The notes under the pieces: model-generated | Seen by the model: only the letters and a program-made list of their open reading frames with translations | What the model was told of the DNA's origin: nothing | The model's database searches: none | Part shown: piece by piece, positions 45,786 through 57,564 of the stretch | Layout: each line of letters begins with the position of its first letter | How positions within the stretch are numbered: position 1 is the stretch's first letter | Assembly: GCA_023374025.1 (NCBI GenBank) | Contig: SIJG01000001.1 | Span: 1,735,787-1,799,786, forward strand | Reading direction: 5' to 3' | DNA: 64,000 nt | Source: Heterodera schachtii | Lineage: Eukaryota > Nematoda > Chromadorea > Rhabditida > Heteroderidae | Translations under genes and position numbers: made by a program

Positions 45786-45794
45786 CCCATTGGT

Positions 45795-46400
45795 AACTTA
45801 TCCTTTTTGTCACCCGCCCCCTGAAATTTTTTTTTGTAATAATTTTTCTTTTTCCTATGGTAATTTTATACGCTGAACACGTATATGACCTTTATTTTTA
45901 GCTCTTATGCTTTTTACATGTGTTACGTGAAATTTCTTGACCAGTCAACTACAGTATTTGTAGGTAATAATTTGCTTTCCCCCCATTTTTCAAAAAAAAT
46001 AAAAATTTAAAAAAACATGTAAAACGCCTTTCCTGGGAGGGGAGTTTTCGAGGTCGCTGATCACGAATCTGACATCCATTTCTATTAATTCCGAACCGCA
46101 AACCCAAATTTGAAATTGAAAATTCATTTTTAAAATTTCTCACTATTGCTCTAAAATTGATTAAAAACAGATAAAATTAGTCAAATCATTGAAATACCAA
46201 AAAATCATCTGTACAGGTTCTAACATAAAAATAAATTTTTTTAAATTTGAATTTAGACTTTCGACTTTTTGTTCGAATTCGGGTCCGGGGTTCGGAATTG
46301 GCCAAAACTAATGTTGATTCGTGTTTAGCGCATAAAATTACTCTAGAAAAAATGATTTTAAAAAAAATTTAAGGGGAGGTGACAAAAAGGATAAGAACCT
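45795..46400. mobile_element. Insertion with GGT..CTTATCCTTTTTGTCACC ends
   Basis: Inverted ends CTTATCCTTTTTGTCACC (45,799-) and GGTGACAAAAAGGATAAG (-46,396) bound about 600 bases that are absent from the otherwise collinear paralogous region near 61,410. So it inserted after the P450 duplication or was lost from copy 2. Interior matches the 5.8-6.3 kb foldback family. Confidence 0.8.
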
Positions 46401-46623
46401 TTCCACTTTTATTGAATTATAATTAAGTATTTTTTTGCGAATTACCGCATAAGGGTAAAAGGTAAAACTGGACGAGATTTTGTTTCCCTTGGTTTGTTTT
46501 CTCGGGAATTTGAATTGTAAAATTTGAATTTTGGTTCATATGTATTCCAAATTGAACTAAATTTTGCCATTTTTTGGCTCATTTAATATTCCAAATTGAA
46601 CTAAATTTTGCCATTGTGAGCCG

Positions 46624-49600
46624 ATGTTGCCACTGGTTGGCCTTCTGTTCCTCTCCGCCTTCCTCTTTTGGCATTTTGTTTGGAAGCGACGCGACCTGCC
46701 GCCCGGGCCCGTGCCATTGCCTCTGGTGGGCAACGGCCTCACCATCGAACGGTTCGTCCCCTTTTTCCTCTTTCGCTTCCTCCTCCGCCTTCTTCTGCTT
46801 TCTTGTTTCTTCTTTATCCTTCCACTTCATTAATACTTCTTAATATCTCCTTTCTTTTCTGTTTTCTGTTGTTTTTACTCTTCCTCTTTTTCTCTCCGCC
46901 GCCTCTTTTTTCCTTTTCCTCTTTCCCTTACCTTTTCCTTTTAGTCCATTTCTTTTTGCTCTTCTTTTTTTTCGTTCCCTCTCTCCTTCTCTTCCTTCTC
47001 CTCCTCTTCCTCTTCTGCCATTCCACTTCTCCCCCTTTTCTCCTCTTTTTCACCTCCTCTCTTCCTTTCCCTCCTCCTCCTCCGTTCCATTCTAATGTCC
47101 TCCCCCGCTTGCATCAAACAGTTCAAAATGTCCTTATGCCATCTACCAACAATGGGCGCGTCAGTTCGGCCCCATTTACACCATTTGGCTTGGCGAGCTG
47201 CCCGTTGTGGTCGTGGCCGACTTCCAACTGATGCGCGAACTGTTCGTCAAGGACGGCGATACATTTGCCGGCAGGGATTTCATGGAGGAACTTTTCAAAG
47301 TGTCCACCGGTATGGCAAAGAATGGCATTTTGTCCGCCCATTTGGTTCAACAATTGATTAACAGCATCCTATGGAAAATGTTACGGAGTGGTCAGAACTG
47401 AGGGCGAATTGTGGAAAGTGACACGCAAATTTGCGATGCGCAATTTGGGGATGGGAAAGGCGCGGTTGGAGCAAAAGGTGGGGAGGGGAGGGAAGCGACG
47501 CATGTTGAAGCAATATGGGCATACAGAAGTTGAACCAGTACGGGGAATAATGGCGGTGAAACAATATGAGAAATAGTGGCAGAAGCTGAAGCAGTATGGG
47601 GAATAATGGAGGAAGTTGAACAGTGCGGGCAATAGTGGCGGAAGCTGAAGCAGGACAGGGAATAATGGCCGACGTTGAAGCAGTTCAGCTACATTATCCT
47701 TTATTGTGCATTTATTACAGTATTTGAGCGACATCAACACAATGTTTGGGCGAATTCGGCAACAGATCGCTTTTGCAGCAGCAGAGGAAGATACAAGCGG
47801 AATTCAGCTGTATTTGCACATTAACCGTTTGATCGGCTCCACAATCAACCAGCTGTTATTTGGGCACTCATTCAGTGATGTGTGTGTGTGTCGCCTTTTT
47901 TGGCATCCGGGCCTTTGAGTTCGGGCCCGGTTACATCAAAGGGCATGCCCGGCTATAAATTCCGAAAATATTCCGTCAATTTCAATTTTTAACTTTCCGA
48001 AATTCGCTATTTATGCTACAGTCTCATTTTAAAATAATTTTTGCCCTTTAATAGGACCAGTTGGAAGATTTTTATCAGCTCAAAAATGGCATGGAAAACC
48101 AAACTAAGCTCCTCGGCTCCTTCGCCGGAAAAGCTTTGTTCGGAATGCCTTTTCTCCGATATTTTCCCCCGTTCTGTTGGACCTTTGCCAAATTTGACAA
48201 CAATTTGAGCAATGTTTATGCGTACATTGACAAAACAATTGCAAAACGAATGGCCAAACGGAGTCAAACAATGGAAAAGGGAGGGGAGGAGGAGGAGGAT
48301 TTGCTGAATTGCTTCTTGGACCAAATGGAGGAGGACGGCGCAACGCTTAACGGCGGCGTCGCGGAGGGCGAAGGCAAAGCGAAAGACTATTTGAAGTAGG
48401 TTAAGCATTAAATTAGAAAATATCCATGGTACGAAGTTCGAACGTCCCGAACAAAAAATATCTCAGAGGAACACGAAAAGTTAGACGAAAATTATCATTG
48501 GTTTTCCATGTATTAATGAATTTTTTTGAAATTTTCATGCTAATAAGGCAATCCATTAACTATCATATTATCGTTTTTTTAATTGGATTGCGCTTAAACA
48601 AACTTTTGACGATTTTTTCTTTAAACTTGGGAACACTTATACACCACAGCCCATTTCAGCATGGAAAATTTGCGAACTGTGTGCTTTGATTTGTTCTTCG
48701 CCGGACAGGCAATTAATTATTAACTTGTATATTGTTATTAAAGTGTGGCCATTCAAAGTTTTAATGGGGAGAAATGAGAGAGAAGGACATTCCGATTTTA
48801 ATGATGTCTCAGACAATTTCAGAATAGGCACACGGGAAAAATACGGCAAAAAAATTGGTAAATGCTTGGTCACCCATTGCCCATTATTGTGATCATTTGT
48901 CTGTATGCATTGTGCTCATTTGTCCCAAATGCTTTTGTGCCGTTACAGGAGACAACTTCGTTCACCCTCAGTTTTCTCGTCCTTTATTTGCTATTGGACC
49001 AACGGGTCCAACAAAAAATGCAGAAGGAGTTGGACGAGCTTTGCACAGAAAAGGAAGAGAGAAACGAGACGGAGGGAAAAGAGGCGAAAATGATGATCAC
49101 GACGGCTGATCGGCCCAAATTGCCCTACGTAAACGCAGTGATCAATGTAAGAGATGGGAAAGGAGAGAGAGAGAGAGAGAGAGGGTGGGGGAGGGGTGTT
49201 CTAACGGAATTCCGACCGGAAAATAAAACATGATTAGTTACTTTTGGGGTCTCGGGAGCATTTCTTAATATCCGATTCCAAGTTTTTGGACTTGAAATCA
49301 ACTGAGATAGAGCTGATAGGATCAATTGTCGGCTCAATTCATCCATTTATTCTTTTGATCCATATGATCGATCAAATTGGGAGGCTTTTTCTTCTTAATT
49401 TCACAAGAATTGAACCGAGTCGAGACCAATTCTCGCTCTGGAGCTCAACTTGACTCGGATATCACTCTTCGATCACTTTTACCTTTTCCTCCCTTACAAA
49501 TTGGAAGGAAACGCAGCGGATGTGCAACCTTTTGCCACTGAATTTGAGCCATCGGACAATGGCCGACGTGCAAATTGCGGCGGGCGGAGGCGCCAATTTC

Positions 49601-50355
49601 CGTCTCGGCCGTGGCACAATTATTGTCCCTCAGATCAGCTGTGTTCTGTTTGATGAGAAAGTGCATCCGGCTTTATCCTTCAATTTTATCTGCTTCCTCT
49701 TCTTCTGAAGGTGTTTCCCAATGCTCGTCGGTTTCTTCCGGAGCGCTTTTTGAACCAAATGGGCCAATTGGAGCGATTTGAGGAGCTGATTCCGTTCGGA
49801 CTTGGCAAAAGGTGGGCTTCACGCCTGTTGGCATGGCCAATTAGGAGAGTCCTGGACTCAAACAGTTTTCAAAACCTATGAAATTTTCTAATTTATGTTT
49901 TTGATCAATCTTTTGGTTTTTAACAAGTCCCACCAAATTTTGAAAAAAGTTTCTACGTTAATGTGAAAATAATTAGTACAAATATTAGTTAATTTTGAGC
50001 GTGGAAAATTGAAATGACTCAAATTTTTGAAATTTTGTGTACCCTGCCGCCAAACTCAGGCTCAGTGCAAATGCCTGGGCTTGGGCTGACGAAAACCAGG
50101 CAAAAAAGTGTAAATTCTTTCGTGTCTTTAGGGTTTGCATGGGCGAATCGCTGGCCCGGATGGAATTATTTCTCTTCACGGCAAATTTTTTCCGAAATTT
50201 TACTGTAAGTTGTGTAATTGGAAAAAGCACATTTTGATCACTAAATGTTCAAGGTTTTGCCCGTCGATCCGCTGAACCCTCCGTCTTCGGAGAAGGAAAA
50301 GGGCTTGTCTGTCCATCCCATGCCGTACAAATGCAGAATTGAGCCGCGCACATGA
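46624..50355 (+). CDS. Cytochrome P450 (clan 2-like), complete
   Basis: Eleven exons join in phase to 534 residues: 46624-46751, 47122-47309, 47365-47477, 47721-47879, 48055-48395, 48660-48708, 48949-49146, 49508-49660, 49711-49811, 50132-50204 and 50254-50355. N-terminal membrane anchor [20 protein letters not shown] and the hinge [16 protein letters not shown]-helix oxygen-binding AGQETTS, K-helix ETQR (ExxR), PERF-type FLPERF, and haem loop PFGLGKRVCMGES with the Cys ligand. A haem mono-oxygenase at the ER membrane, probably for xenobiotic or lipid oxidation; the substrate cannot be read. Intron 6 is GC-AG (donor at 48,709), as in the paralogue. Intron 1 is almost pure pyrimidine; intron 3 holds a minisatellite. 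An acidic insert ([20 protein letters not shown]) precedes the I helix. No defects. Confidence 0.95.
47490..47700. repeat. GAAGTTGAAGCAGTAT minisatellite in P450 intron 3
   Basis: Diverged units of roughly 30 bases (GAAGTTGAAGCAGTATGGGG, AATAATGGCG). The paralogue carries a longer version at 62,560-62,885. Confidence 0.85.
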
Positions 50356-50399
50356 AAAAGATGCCTTTTATGCGATTTGGGGAAGTGATCGGAAATTAT

Positions 50400-50960
50400 C
50401 CAATTTGATCGATCTATCAATGTGTTAACAAATTTGAGGAGTAATACGGAATTTTTCATTACTGATTCAAAAGATGTTAGGGTTTTGGTCCTGGTTCTGT
50501 AACCGGCATTTTGTAATTTCAAAAGCCATTACTATAGCGGGTGGGAAAAAGGGCATGGGAGAGAAAGAACCACAAAAAGGGCGCCCGTATCTCGTGGTTT
50601 AAGAATTCACGGTTTGGAAGCTTCGATCCAAGGGCGTAGGCAGGGGGGAGTGGGGCTGAGGGGGATAAAGCCCCCCCCCCCCCGAAATCCAAAAAAGTAA
50701 AAAAATTTCAGCAAATTTTTTGAAATTTTAAGCATTTTCTTAACATAATGAGAAGGGGGGGGGGTGGGCGAGCGGGGCGAGAAGAGTCGAGAGTACAGAC
50801 AATAAAAAACAATGTGATTAACAATCATCTACCACCCCAAAAATAAATTGTCCACAATCTAAATAAACATACAAATATGAATAAGCATACCATTTTTTTG
50901 TATTTTACATGCTCGATTCGTCCACGGGAAATAGACGAAGTGGCAAAAAAATTCTTGAGT
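50400..50960. other. 3' flank of P450 with poly-C/G repeat
   Basis: 50,630-50,770 has GGGGG and a C tract (50,672-50,684), a worn repeat. No gene. Confidence 0.5.
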
Positions 50961-51416
50961 TTATAATTTTGGAACGGAACATACAAAGCAAATTAATAAC
51001 AAAAAAATTAAAAGCACGGGCCATATCCTGCCATTTTTGTAAATTCCCATGGTGTAAGGCCTTTTTTTGCTTCGTTTCCCGGTTGTTCTGTCCCTGTCTG
51101 CTGGCGTCCGCGCACATTCTACTCGTTGGTTGCCATTGCCGCCCTCGTGCGCGAGCATTGGTCGTCCAGCGTCCACGGTTTCCGCGACCTCCGCGCCATC
51201 TTCAGTCATCGTGTTGTCTCCAGCGTTGGACGTCACTGAAGGAATCCGGTTGGCGAAGCGCTTCCTTCGCTCTCGCTCCTCTTGGCTCTCTAACTCATTG
51301 TACACATTCCTTCTCATCCCCTCCGGCTGTAAGCAAGGACTTTCAAATATTGCTTTCTATGCGGCCTTCAACTTTCTCCGCCATGGCACCACCTCAGGCG
51401 CTTTTGGTGAATCCAT
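50961..51416 (-). CDS. Possible type II single-pass membrane protein
   Basis: Exon 51416-51393 (MDSPKAPE) joins in phase 0 to 51326-50961, giving 129 residues. Hydrophilic, charged N-terminal region (RRNVYNELESQEERERRKR), then a basic patch (GKRSKKRPYT), and a C-terminal membrane helix (WPVLLIFLLLICFVC) ending SVPKL. No signal peptide, so tail-anchored or type II. Family not recognised. It lies downstream, on the same strand, of the gag remnant, so it might instead be a leftover retrotransposon frame. Confidence 0.4.
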
Positions 51417-51589
51417 GTCTAAATTTTATATTAGTTCTGCAGAATTTTGGTCAATTTTTTCTGGTTTTTCGGCATTTTTATTTATTGTGTTTTATCTTTT
51501 GAAATTTCCGAACTTTTTTCTTTTTGTTTTCTGTTTCTCTATTTATGTTCAATAAGCTATGAACAGCTCCTCCTCGGAAATGACATTAA

Positions 51590-53560
51590 TTCTCGGTGAA
51601 ATATTCAAAGCATCATTTTGATCAAATTCATAATCAATTATTTATTGGGTTACGGACTAAGTTTGATTATGTCGGGAATTCTCTGAATTTCGAGAATTTG
51701 TCCGTCAATCTCACCAATTGTTCCCAATATGTTTCATCTTCCCCCTCAATTTTTGAGTGCCATTTGTCGTTTATTGCAAATTGTGCTTGAATGCCCAGGA
51801 CACGCTCTCAGGCTCATCGCTCAAAAATTTGTCGGAACCAAGGATGTTATTGAGATTAAAATTGTTTCGGGCCAACTTGTATATGCCAAAGTTATTTCCC
51901 CATCCTATTCGAATTCATATACTCCAATGCGTTCTAATTTCTGTTGCATGTTTTGTTAATAAATGCTATTGCACTGAGGGTTTTTGTTAATTCCGCTAAC
52001 GCAAATATTTTGCGCGCCCACATTAAACTATCCAAACGTTTGGTCTGCTCGGCAATTTTTCTGTTAAATCCCTCCAATTTTTCTTTTTATCGGTTGGTAT
52101 GTTTTGATATATTTCTTTGGCTTCACACTAGAGCCCGGAAATTTCAAATTTGCGGATCCCGCTACGGGATTGGTACTGAAAAATTTTGCGGGACGGGATC
52201 CCGCATGTATAAATCCCGCAAAATCCCGCAATCCCGCAAATCCCGCATTTAAAATTTGCGGGATCCCGCGCGGGATTGCGGGATTTTGGAAATTTCGAAA
52301 AATTTTCAATTAAATTTCAAAAAAATTTCCAAAAAACTAAAAATGCCTGTCATTTTGAAAACGAAATTTTTAGGGGCTGGCGGGATGCATTAAAAGGGGC
52401 TGATGGGTTGATCAAGATTTTTAAGGGTTGGATAGATCGGTGAACAAATTGTTAATGGGATCAATCAATAAATTGAACTATTTTATTTTTGTCGTTTTTT
52501 GCGGCGCGCGTTTTCAAAAACTTTTCGGGAACAGAGGGTCCGGCGGTGCCGATAGGCGCCGCCGGGAAAATTTTTTGAAAATTTTGTCAATTTATTAACT
52601 GATTGTAACCAAAAAATGACCAAATATCGCACTTTTGGACTCAATTTCTACCGAGTTAATAAGTAAAAGCTGGTCCGGCGGTGCCGTCAGGCGCCGCCGG
52701 AAATTTTTTGAAAATTCTAGATGAAATTTGAGAGAAAAATGGCTTTAATTTGATTGATTTTGTTAAAAATTTATTCAAAATATTTGGCATTTTGTCATTA
52801 AAAATTTTCAAAAAAATCAATAAAATCCCGCAAAATCCTGCACAAATTTTCAAATTTGCGGATCCCGCTGCGGGATTTGAACTCAAAATTTTGCGGGACG
52901 GGATCCCGCAGGTATAAATCCCGCAAAATCCCGCAATCCCGCAAATCCCGCATTTCCCAAAAAATGCGGGATTGCGGATTGGGATCCCGCAAAATCCCGC
53001 GCGGGATCCCGTCCCGCGCCGGGCTCTACTTCACACTCCAAAAATAATGTAAAAGGCCTTACGCAATCAGGTGGGTGACAATTGCTGTCAGTCGTCAATA
53101 CATCAAACTCCCGTAAAAAGTTATAAAACTCCCCTATGCCATCAAATCTTGGCATTTTAACCCCTTGAGGCAAAATTATTGCCTTATTTGCCGCTAATTT
53201 TTCCTCCTCCAAATCTTTTACTGTCTTTATCAGGGTCTCATATTTTGTTTCCAAATCATCCTCCTCTGCCATTATTCCCTTGTTATTTTCGTTTTGCTCG
53301 AGGTAATTAATTTCCCCGAATTTTATCTCCTTAGTCACGTCGAGTATCGCCCTTTGGCCTTTACCCTCGGGCACCCAAATGACCATAGTTGGCGCCTGAC
53401 TAGGAAAGATTCCACCTCCATCATTTAATTTGGCCCACTAACGTAAGCAAAGAAGGCTAATGCTAATATCAGCTGATTTTTGATCGGAGAAAATTGTTAA
53501 TAATTTTTCATTCAACATTATATTTCTAGCTAAGTTTGATGACAATTCATCGTGGTCTCC
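51590..53560 (-). pseudogene. Decayed LTR-retrotransposon gag
   Basis: Reverse-strand pieces show a coiled-coil stretch (DDLETKYETLIKTVKDLEEE) and then MPRFDGIGEFYNFLREFD, a start typical of Ty3/Gypsy-like gag. Beyond the transposon insertion comes EIYQNIPTDKKKNWRDL. Many stops and shifts; no protease, reverse transcriptase or LTR recognised. The frame is open across the 52,129-53,028 insertion site once that element and one target copy are ignored, so the gag was there first. Confidence 0.6.
52129..53028. mobile_element. 900-bp hAT-type element, 8-bp target duplication
   Basis: Ends TAGAGCCCGG and CCGGGCTCTA are inverted repeats, flanked by CTTCACAC at 52,121-52,128 and 53,029-53,036. Sub-terminal regions are dense in GGGATCCCGC/TCCCGCAAAA repeats. 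The interior contains two GC hairpins (about 52,540 and 52,675). No transposase. Sits inside the gag remnant. Confidence 0.92.
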
Positions 53561-53869
53561 ATGTTTGACCCCGTCGATAAATGCAAACAATTTTAAAAAC
53601 CATCTTTCAATGCATGAGGCTTCAGTCCTCATGCTCGGCCTTTTCCTTTTCATTGGCGGTTTCGGTTACCGGTGTTTTTGCTGCGATGTATCTTCTTCGC
53701 TCCAACTCTTCCACCGTTTCTTGCACTTTCAATTCGTTGTGGACGGGAATTTGCTTCCTCATTCATTCAGGTTGAATAATTTCCGATTGCATAATACTTT
53801 TTTCCGCGTTTCTCATGCAATTCTCGACCATTCGTTGGCTATTAAAGCCAAGTCAAACGCCGGTCGGGT

Positions 53870-54060
53870 GTCAGTAATTATAAATCCGAGGCCTCCCATT
53901 TTGCATTAATGGTCTTTTCCACCAATTCCTTTGTGGCCAAAGGGTCCAAGCGTGCCCTTTTTGACTCCTGAGGTGCTTCTTCTTCTTCCTCCGCCTCTTC
54001 CTCTTCCTCCTCGTCCTTTGTTCATTCGGCGACTGACACTCCCGCCTGAGTGAGTCTCTT
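53870..54060 (-). other. Acidic coding-like fragment
   Basis: One reverse frame reads a Glu-rich run followed by APQESKRARLDPLATKELVE. No start or family. Possibly an exon of an unseen gene or part of the retrotransposon; the sense of the Glu-rich repeat cannot be fixed. Confidence 0.2.
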
Positions 54061-56209
54061 TCTCCCTTGGGCTCACTCAATGAGTCATTCCATCAAAAGC
54101 CTTTATCTGGCCATTTATTCAGTTTTAGTGCCCATTGACCATTTAAAGATGATAATCTCTTTTTATATTGTTCTCTTCTAAAATCTCGACCATTTAATTA
54201 GGCAAATATTATCATCAGTTTATTTTCGATGCATTCCGTTAAAATTCAAATTATTTGCCTCCATCCATAATGTGATCATTTTTCTCTATTTATTTTTATT
54301 CATGAATAATATATAATCATACCGTATATTTTATGGCTCTATCCGTTTTTTATCATAAAATAATTTTGTTTTCCGTTCTAATAATTAAGGGTTCAGGCAA
54401 TAATAAAATTATGTCCTCTCCCTATCCCGTGGCGGGACCTCCATGATTATGGTGAAATGATGTGTTATCCATAATTGGCGAATAATGGAATAATTACCTT
54501 TATTCCGAAAGGACAATGTAATACATCGTTCTGAATTCTCCAACTCGTAACGGGAAAGGGGAGGTTGGTCGGGATCCTGATCCGACAAAAAGTGGGGAGG
54601 GAAGTTCAAAGGGAAGAGTTTATATAAGGTAAGTCATGAGGGCGGGGAGAGTACAAAGGGACCGCCCCAGGTAAAACAAAATGTAAAAAGGAAGGAGGGG
54701 CCAAAATAACTAAATAGTAACAATTGGTCAGGGTTTTCATTCCTGAGTCTCGAAGGAATTGAAAAGAAAAGTTTCAAAGAATATTCAAAAAATACAACTG
54801 AATACTTTTCGCAAATGAAAAAACTCAACCAAAACATTAACAAATATTGCCAATTTGTTTAAAAATTTGACAAAATTTTTATTTATTTTTTTAAATTTTT
54901 TGTGGATTTTTATAACTTTAGAGCCTACCTATTTTTGCGATTTTTTGAGACCAAAAAGCAATCCATTTTTTGTATCTTTTGAAGATGCCGCCAATTGCGA
55001 TAAAAGACAGTTCTGAGGAATTAATATTGATTTAAACTCAAAGGTTTTGAATTGTAAAATGCAAAATATCAAAGTTTTTTCTTATTAATTAGTTACAACA
55101 TAATTGAAACATTTTACAAAAGTTTGCTTAAATTGGCTTGCTTCTTTCTAAGAAAACTCATCAGGAATTTTGGTGTAAAAATCCCCCGGACCCGGATTTC
55201 CGATGTGGGCCCGGGCAGATTCCTGACAAAAAATTAGGTTTTCACAAGACTCCGGGTGCTGTTGCATTTTTGAAAAATAAAGGACCCGGACTAGGGCTAT
55301 TTGAAAATCCTGTTTGAGCTTGATTTTTGAGCATATTTAGTACAAAAACCAAATTTTCAAAATTTGTATGCCTGGGGGGGGAACATTTCCTTTCCATGAT
55401 CCGCTCATGTTTTAGAGTGTATGCTTTTTGTGAGTTAATGCTAATTTCAATCCCGTTTTCTCGGCCGGTACCGTACCTCGTTCTGTATTTTAAAATCTCT
55501 TTTCAACAATACTGTAACCAATGTCAAAATTAATTACGCAGTTTAGTTATACAATATTTACCTCCTGAAAAAGCAAAGTCGTGCTGAGAATGAGCAAATC
55601 AACTACGCAAATTTGCAACAGAATCAAAAAATATTTGTTGGAAAGGAACAATTCAGTGATAAAGTTGTTTTTTGTAATTTTCTTGTCTTTATTCTGATTA
55701 AATCCACACAATGTGTCGTTAACTCATATTCATGTGGCATATTTGCCATTTTGGCATAAAATTTGTCCGAATTTTACAAATTTTGTACTTTGTTCAAAAA
55801 ACTGCTATTTTTAAATTATTAATTGTTTCTGTGCCATCTTTTTTTTTTGCCATATGCCATTTTTTTCGCAATATTTCTAAGTTTTTTGAAAATTTCTATC
55901 CCAACCCTATTTAAAAAACTTATCTATTTTAATACCTTTGCCATAAATTTGCATTGATTTTGGCGTATGTCAGACAATTATCCGAATAAGTATGACATTT
56001 AAGCACGAGCCGACGACAAATACGAATCAAACCAAGCCTCTCACAATTATGTAAACGATTGATGCCATTAACGAAAAAACAATAAAACAGAACCTTAATA
56101 AATTAATTGAAAAATAGACAAAAATTATTAATACTTAGCATAATTCTATTAATTTAAAAATAACGAAATTTTGTTCGATCATGAAATTCGTGATTAATGA
56201 ATTGAAAAA
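54061..56209. other. Long intergenic stretch
   Basis: AT-rich, with a GCCCGG-rich patch at 55,180-55,300 (CCCGGACCCGG, GGGCCCGGG) like other worn transposon ends. Reverse frames at 54,409-54,843 have no features. No gene supported. Confidence 0.4.
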
Positions 56210-57071
56210 GATTGGCCGACATTTGTGGCGCTGACACTTGCGGCAAGAACATTTGCGGCGCGACACTTGCGGCGCCGACAAATGCGGCCCCCAGTCAAAA
56301 GGACTTTTGCGGCGCCGACACTTGCGGTGCCCAGTCGAAACGACATTTGCGGCGCAGAATTAAATGACCCCAAAAATATCTCAACAATTTATTTAAGTCA
56401 ACAGAATTGTTGTTTTAATAGCTTATTTTTTAACAATGACTAATTTAACAATATTCTTGCAATCTAATCACAAAGATAAAGGTTGAGTCGTTTGCCGTTG
56501 TAACAGCTTCAGAAAACGTTTCACTTCGCCACAACCAGCATTTTCAAAGTATAAATGTTAATAAAAATATTTTTATAAGGTTCATTATCGCCATTAAAAA
56601 GAGGAAAAACACCAACAAAACCGCCTGAGGCCTTATGAAATTGACCCAACTCGTGGGATTGCTGAAAGGCCTCGCTTAAAAACTGCGAAATGATGAAGCG
56701 ATCCGTCGATTAGTCATAGATTTGGACAATAAGGAAAACAAAAACGATGATGATATAATTAATCACATTCATACATTGCAATACCGCCTAGGGGTGAAAG
56801 GCTTTGAAGAATGGACTGAAAGAGTGATTAAACAAATGTTTTTTTAATCAAAAAAATTATTGAAATATTTTTGGGGTCATTTAATTCTGCGCCGCAAATA
56901 TCCTTTTGGCTGGGCGCCGCAAGTGTCGGTGCCGCAAAAGTCGCCGCAAGTGTCACGCCGCAAATGTCGCTTTGACTGGGCGCCACAAATGTCAGCGCCG
57001 CAAATGTCGCTTTGACTGGGCGCCACAAATGTCTGCGCCGCAAATGTCAGCGCCAAAAATGTCGCATCACC
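56210..57071. mobile_element. Tandem-repeat-TIR element (GCGGCGCCGACA)
   Basis: Arrays of GACATTTGCGGCGC-type units at 56,216-56,355 and, inverted, at 56,885-57,065. The adjoining unique arms (GAATTAAATGACCCCAAAAA and complement) are inverted too. TTGAAAAA lies directly outside each end (56,202-56,209 and 57,072-57,079). The core (about 56,630-56,830) has a coding-like stretch, including DLDNKENKNDDDIINHI and GFEEWTERV, with a stop: possibly a captured gene fragment. Confidence 0.75.
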
Positions 57072-57079
57072 TTGAAAAA

Positions 57080-57560
57080 CACTAAAATGAACTATTGGCT
57101 TTTATTAACTGGATAGAATAAATTTTCCTGACAACACAAAACTAAAAAATGGCAACCCAACAAAAATTGTATTTCATTTGATGCTATGTCGCTATATAAA
57201 AGCCATCAAAAAGGGCAATATATAAAAAAAGCATCAATCTAATTATTATAACTCCGTTTATGAAAATGCATGGCTTTAAATACTTATATTTATATTCTAT
57301 TTAAATTGAAATTTAATTTAAAAATCGATAATGTAAATTGGTGTTTGAAATATTTGTTTAATTCAATATAAACTTTTTTTAAAACTCAAATTGGTTTTTA
57401 CTGATAAAAAATAAACAGTTATATGGTCTTGATAATATTACGTAAATATAAGGTATTAAAATAGAAATGCTTATTACTGTTATTATATAGTCTTTTTTGC
57501 TAATATAGAGTATGACTTGGTGGTTTTTTTTTTGACTACTATATATAATAAATAGATTCA
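57080..57560. other. AT-rich spacer
   Basis: No gene or clear repeat; leads into the satellite. Confidence 0.4.
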
Positions 57561-57564
57561 ATTG

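Noticed and set aside
46668..47231. 187-codon Leu/Phe/Ser-rich frame and its counterpart at 61,680-62,396
   Set aside because: These run through the pyrimidine-rich first intron and adjacent exon of the P450s in the wrong phase.
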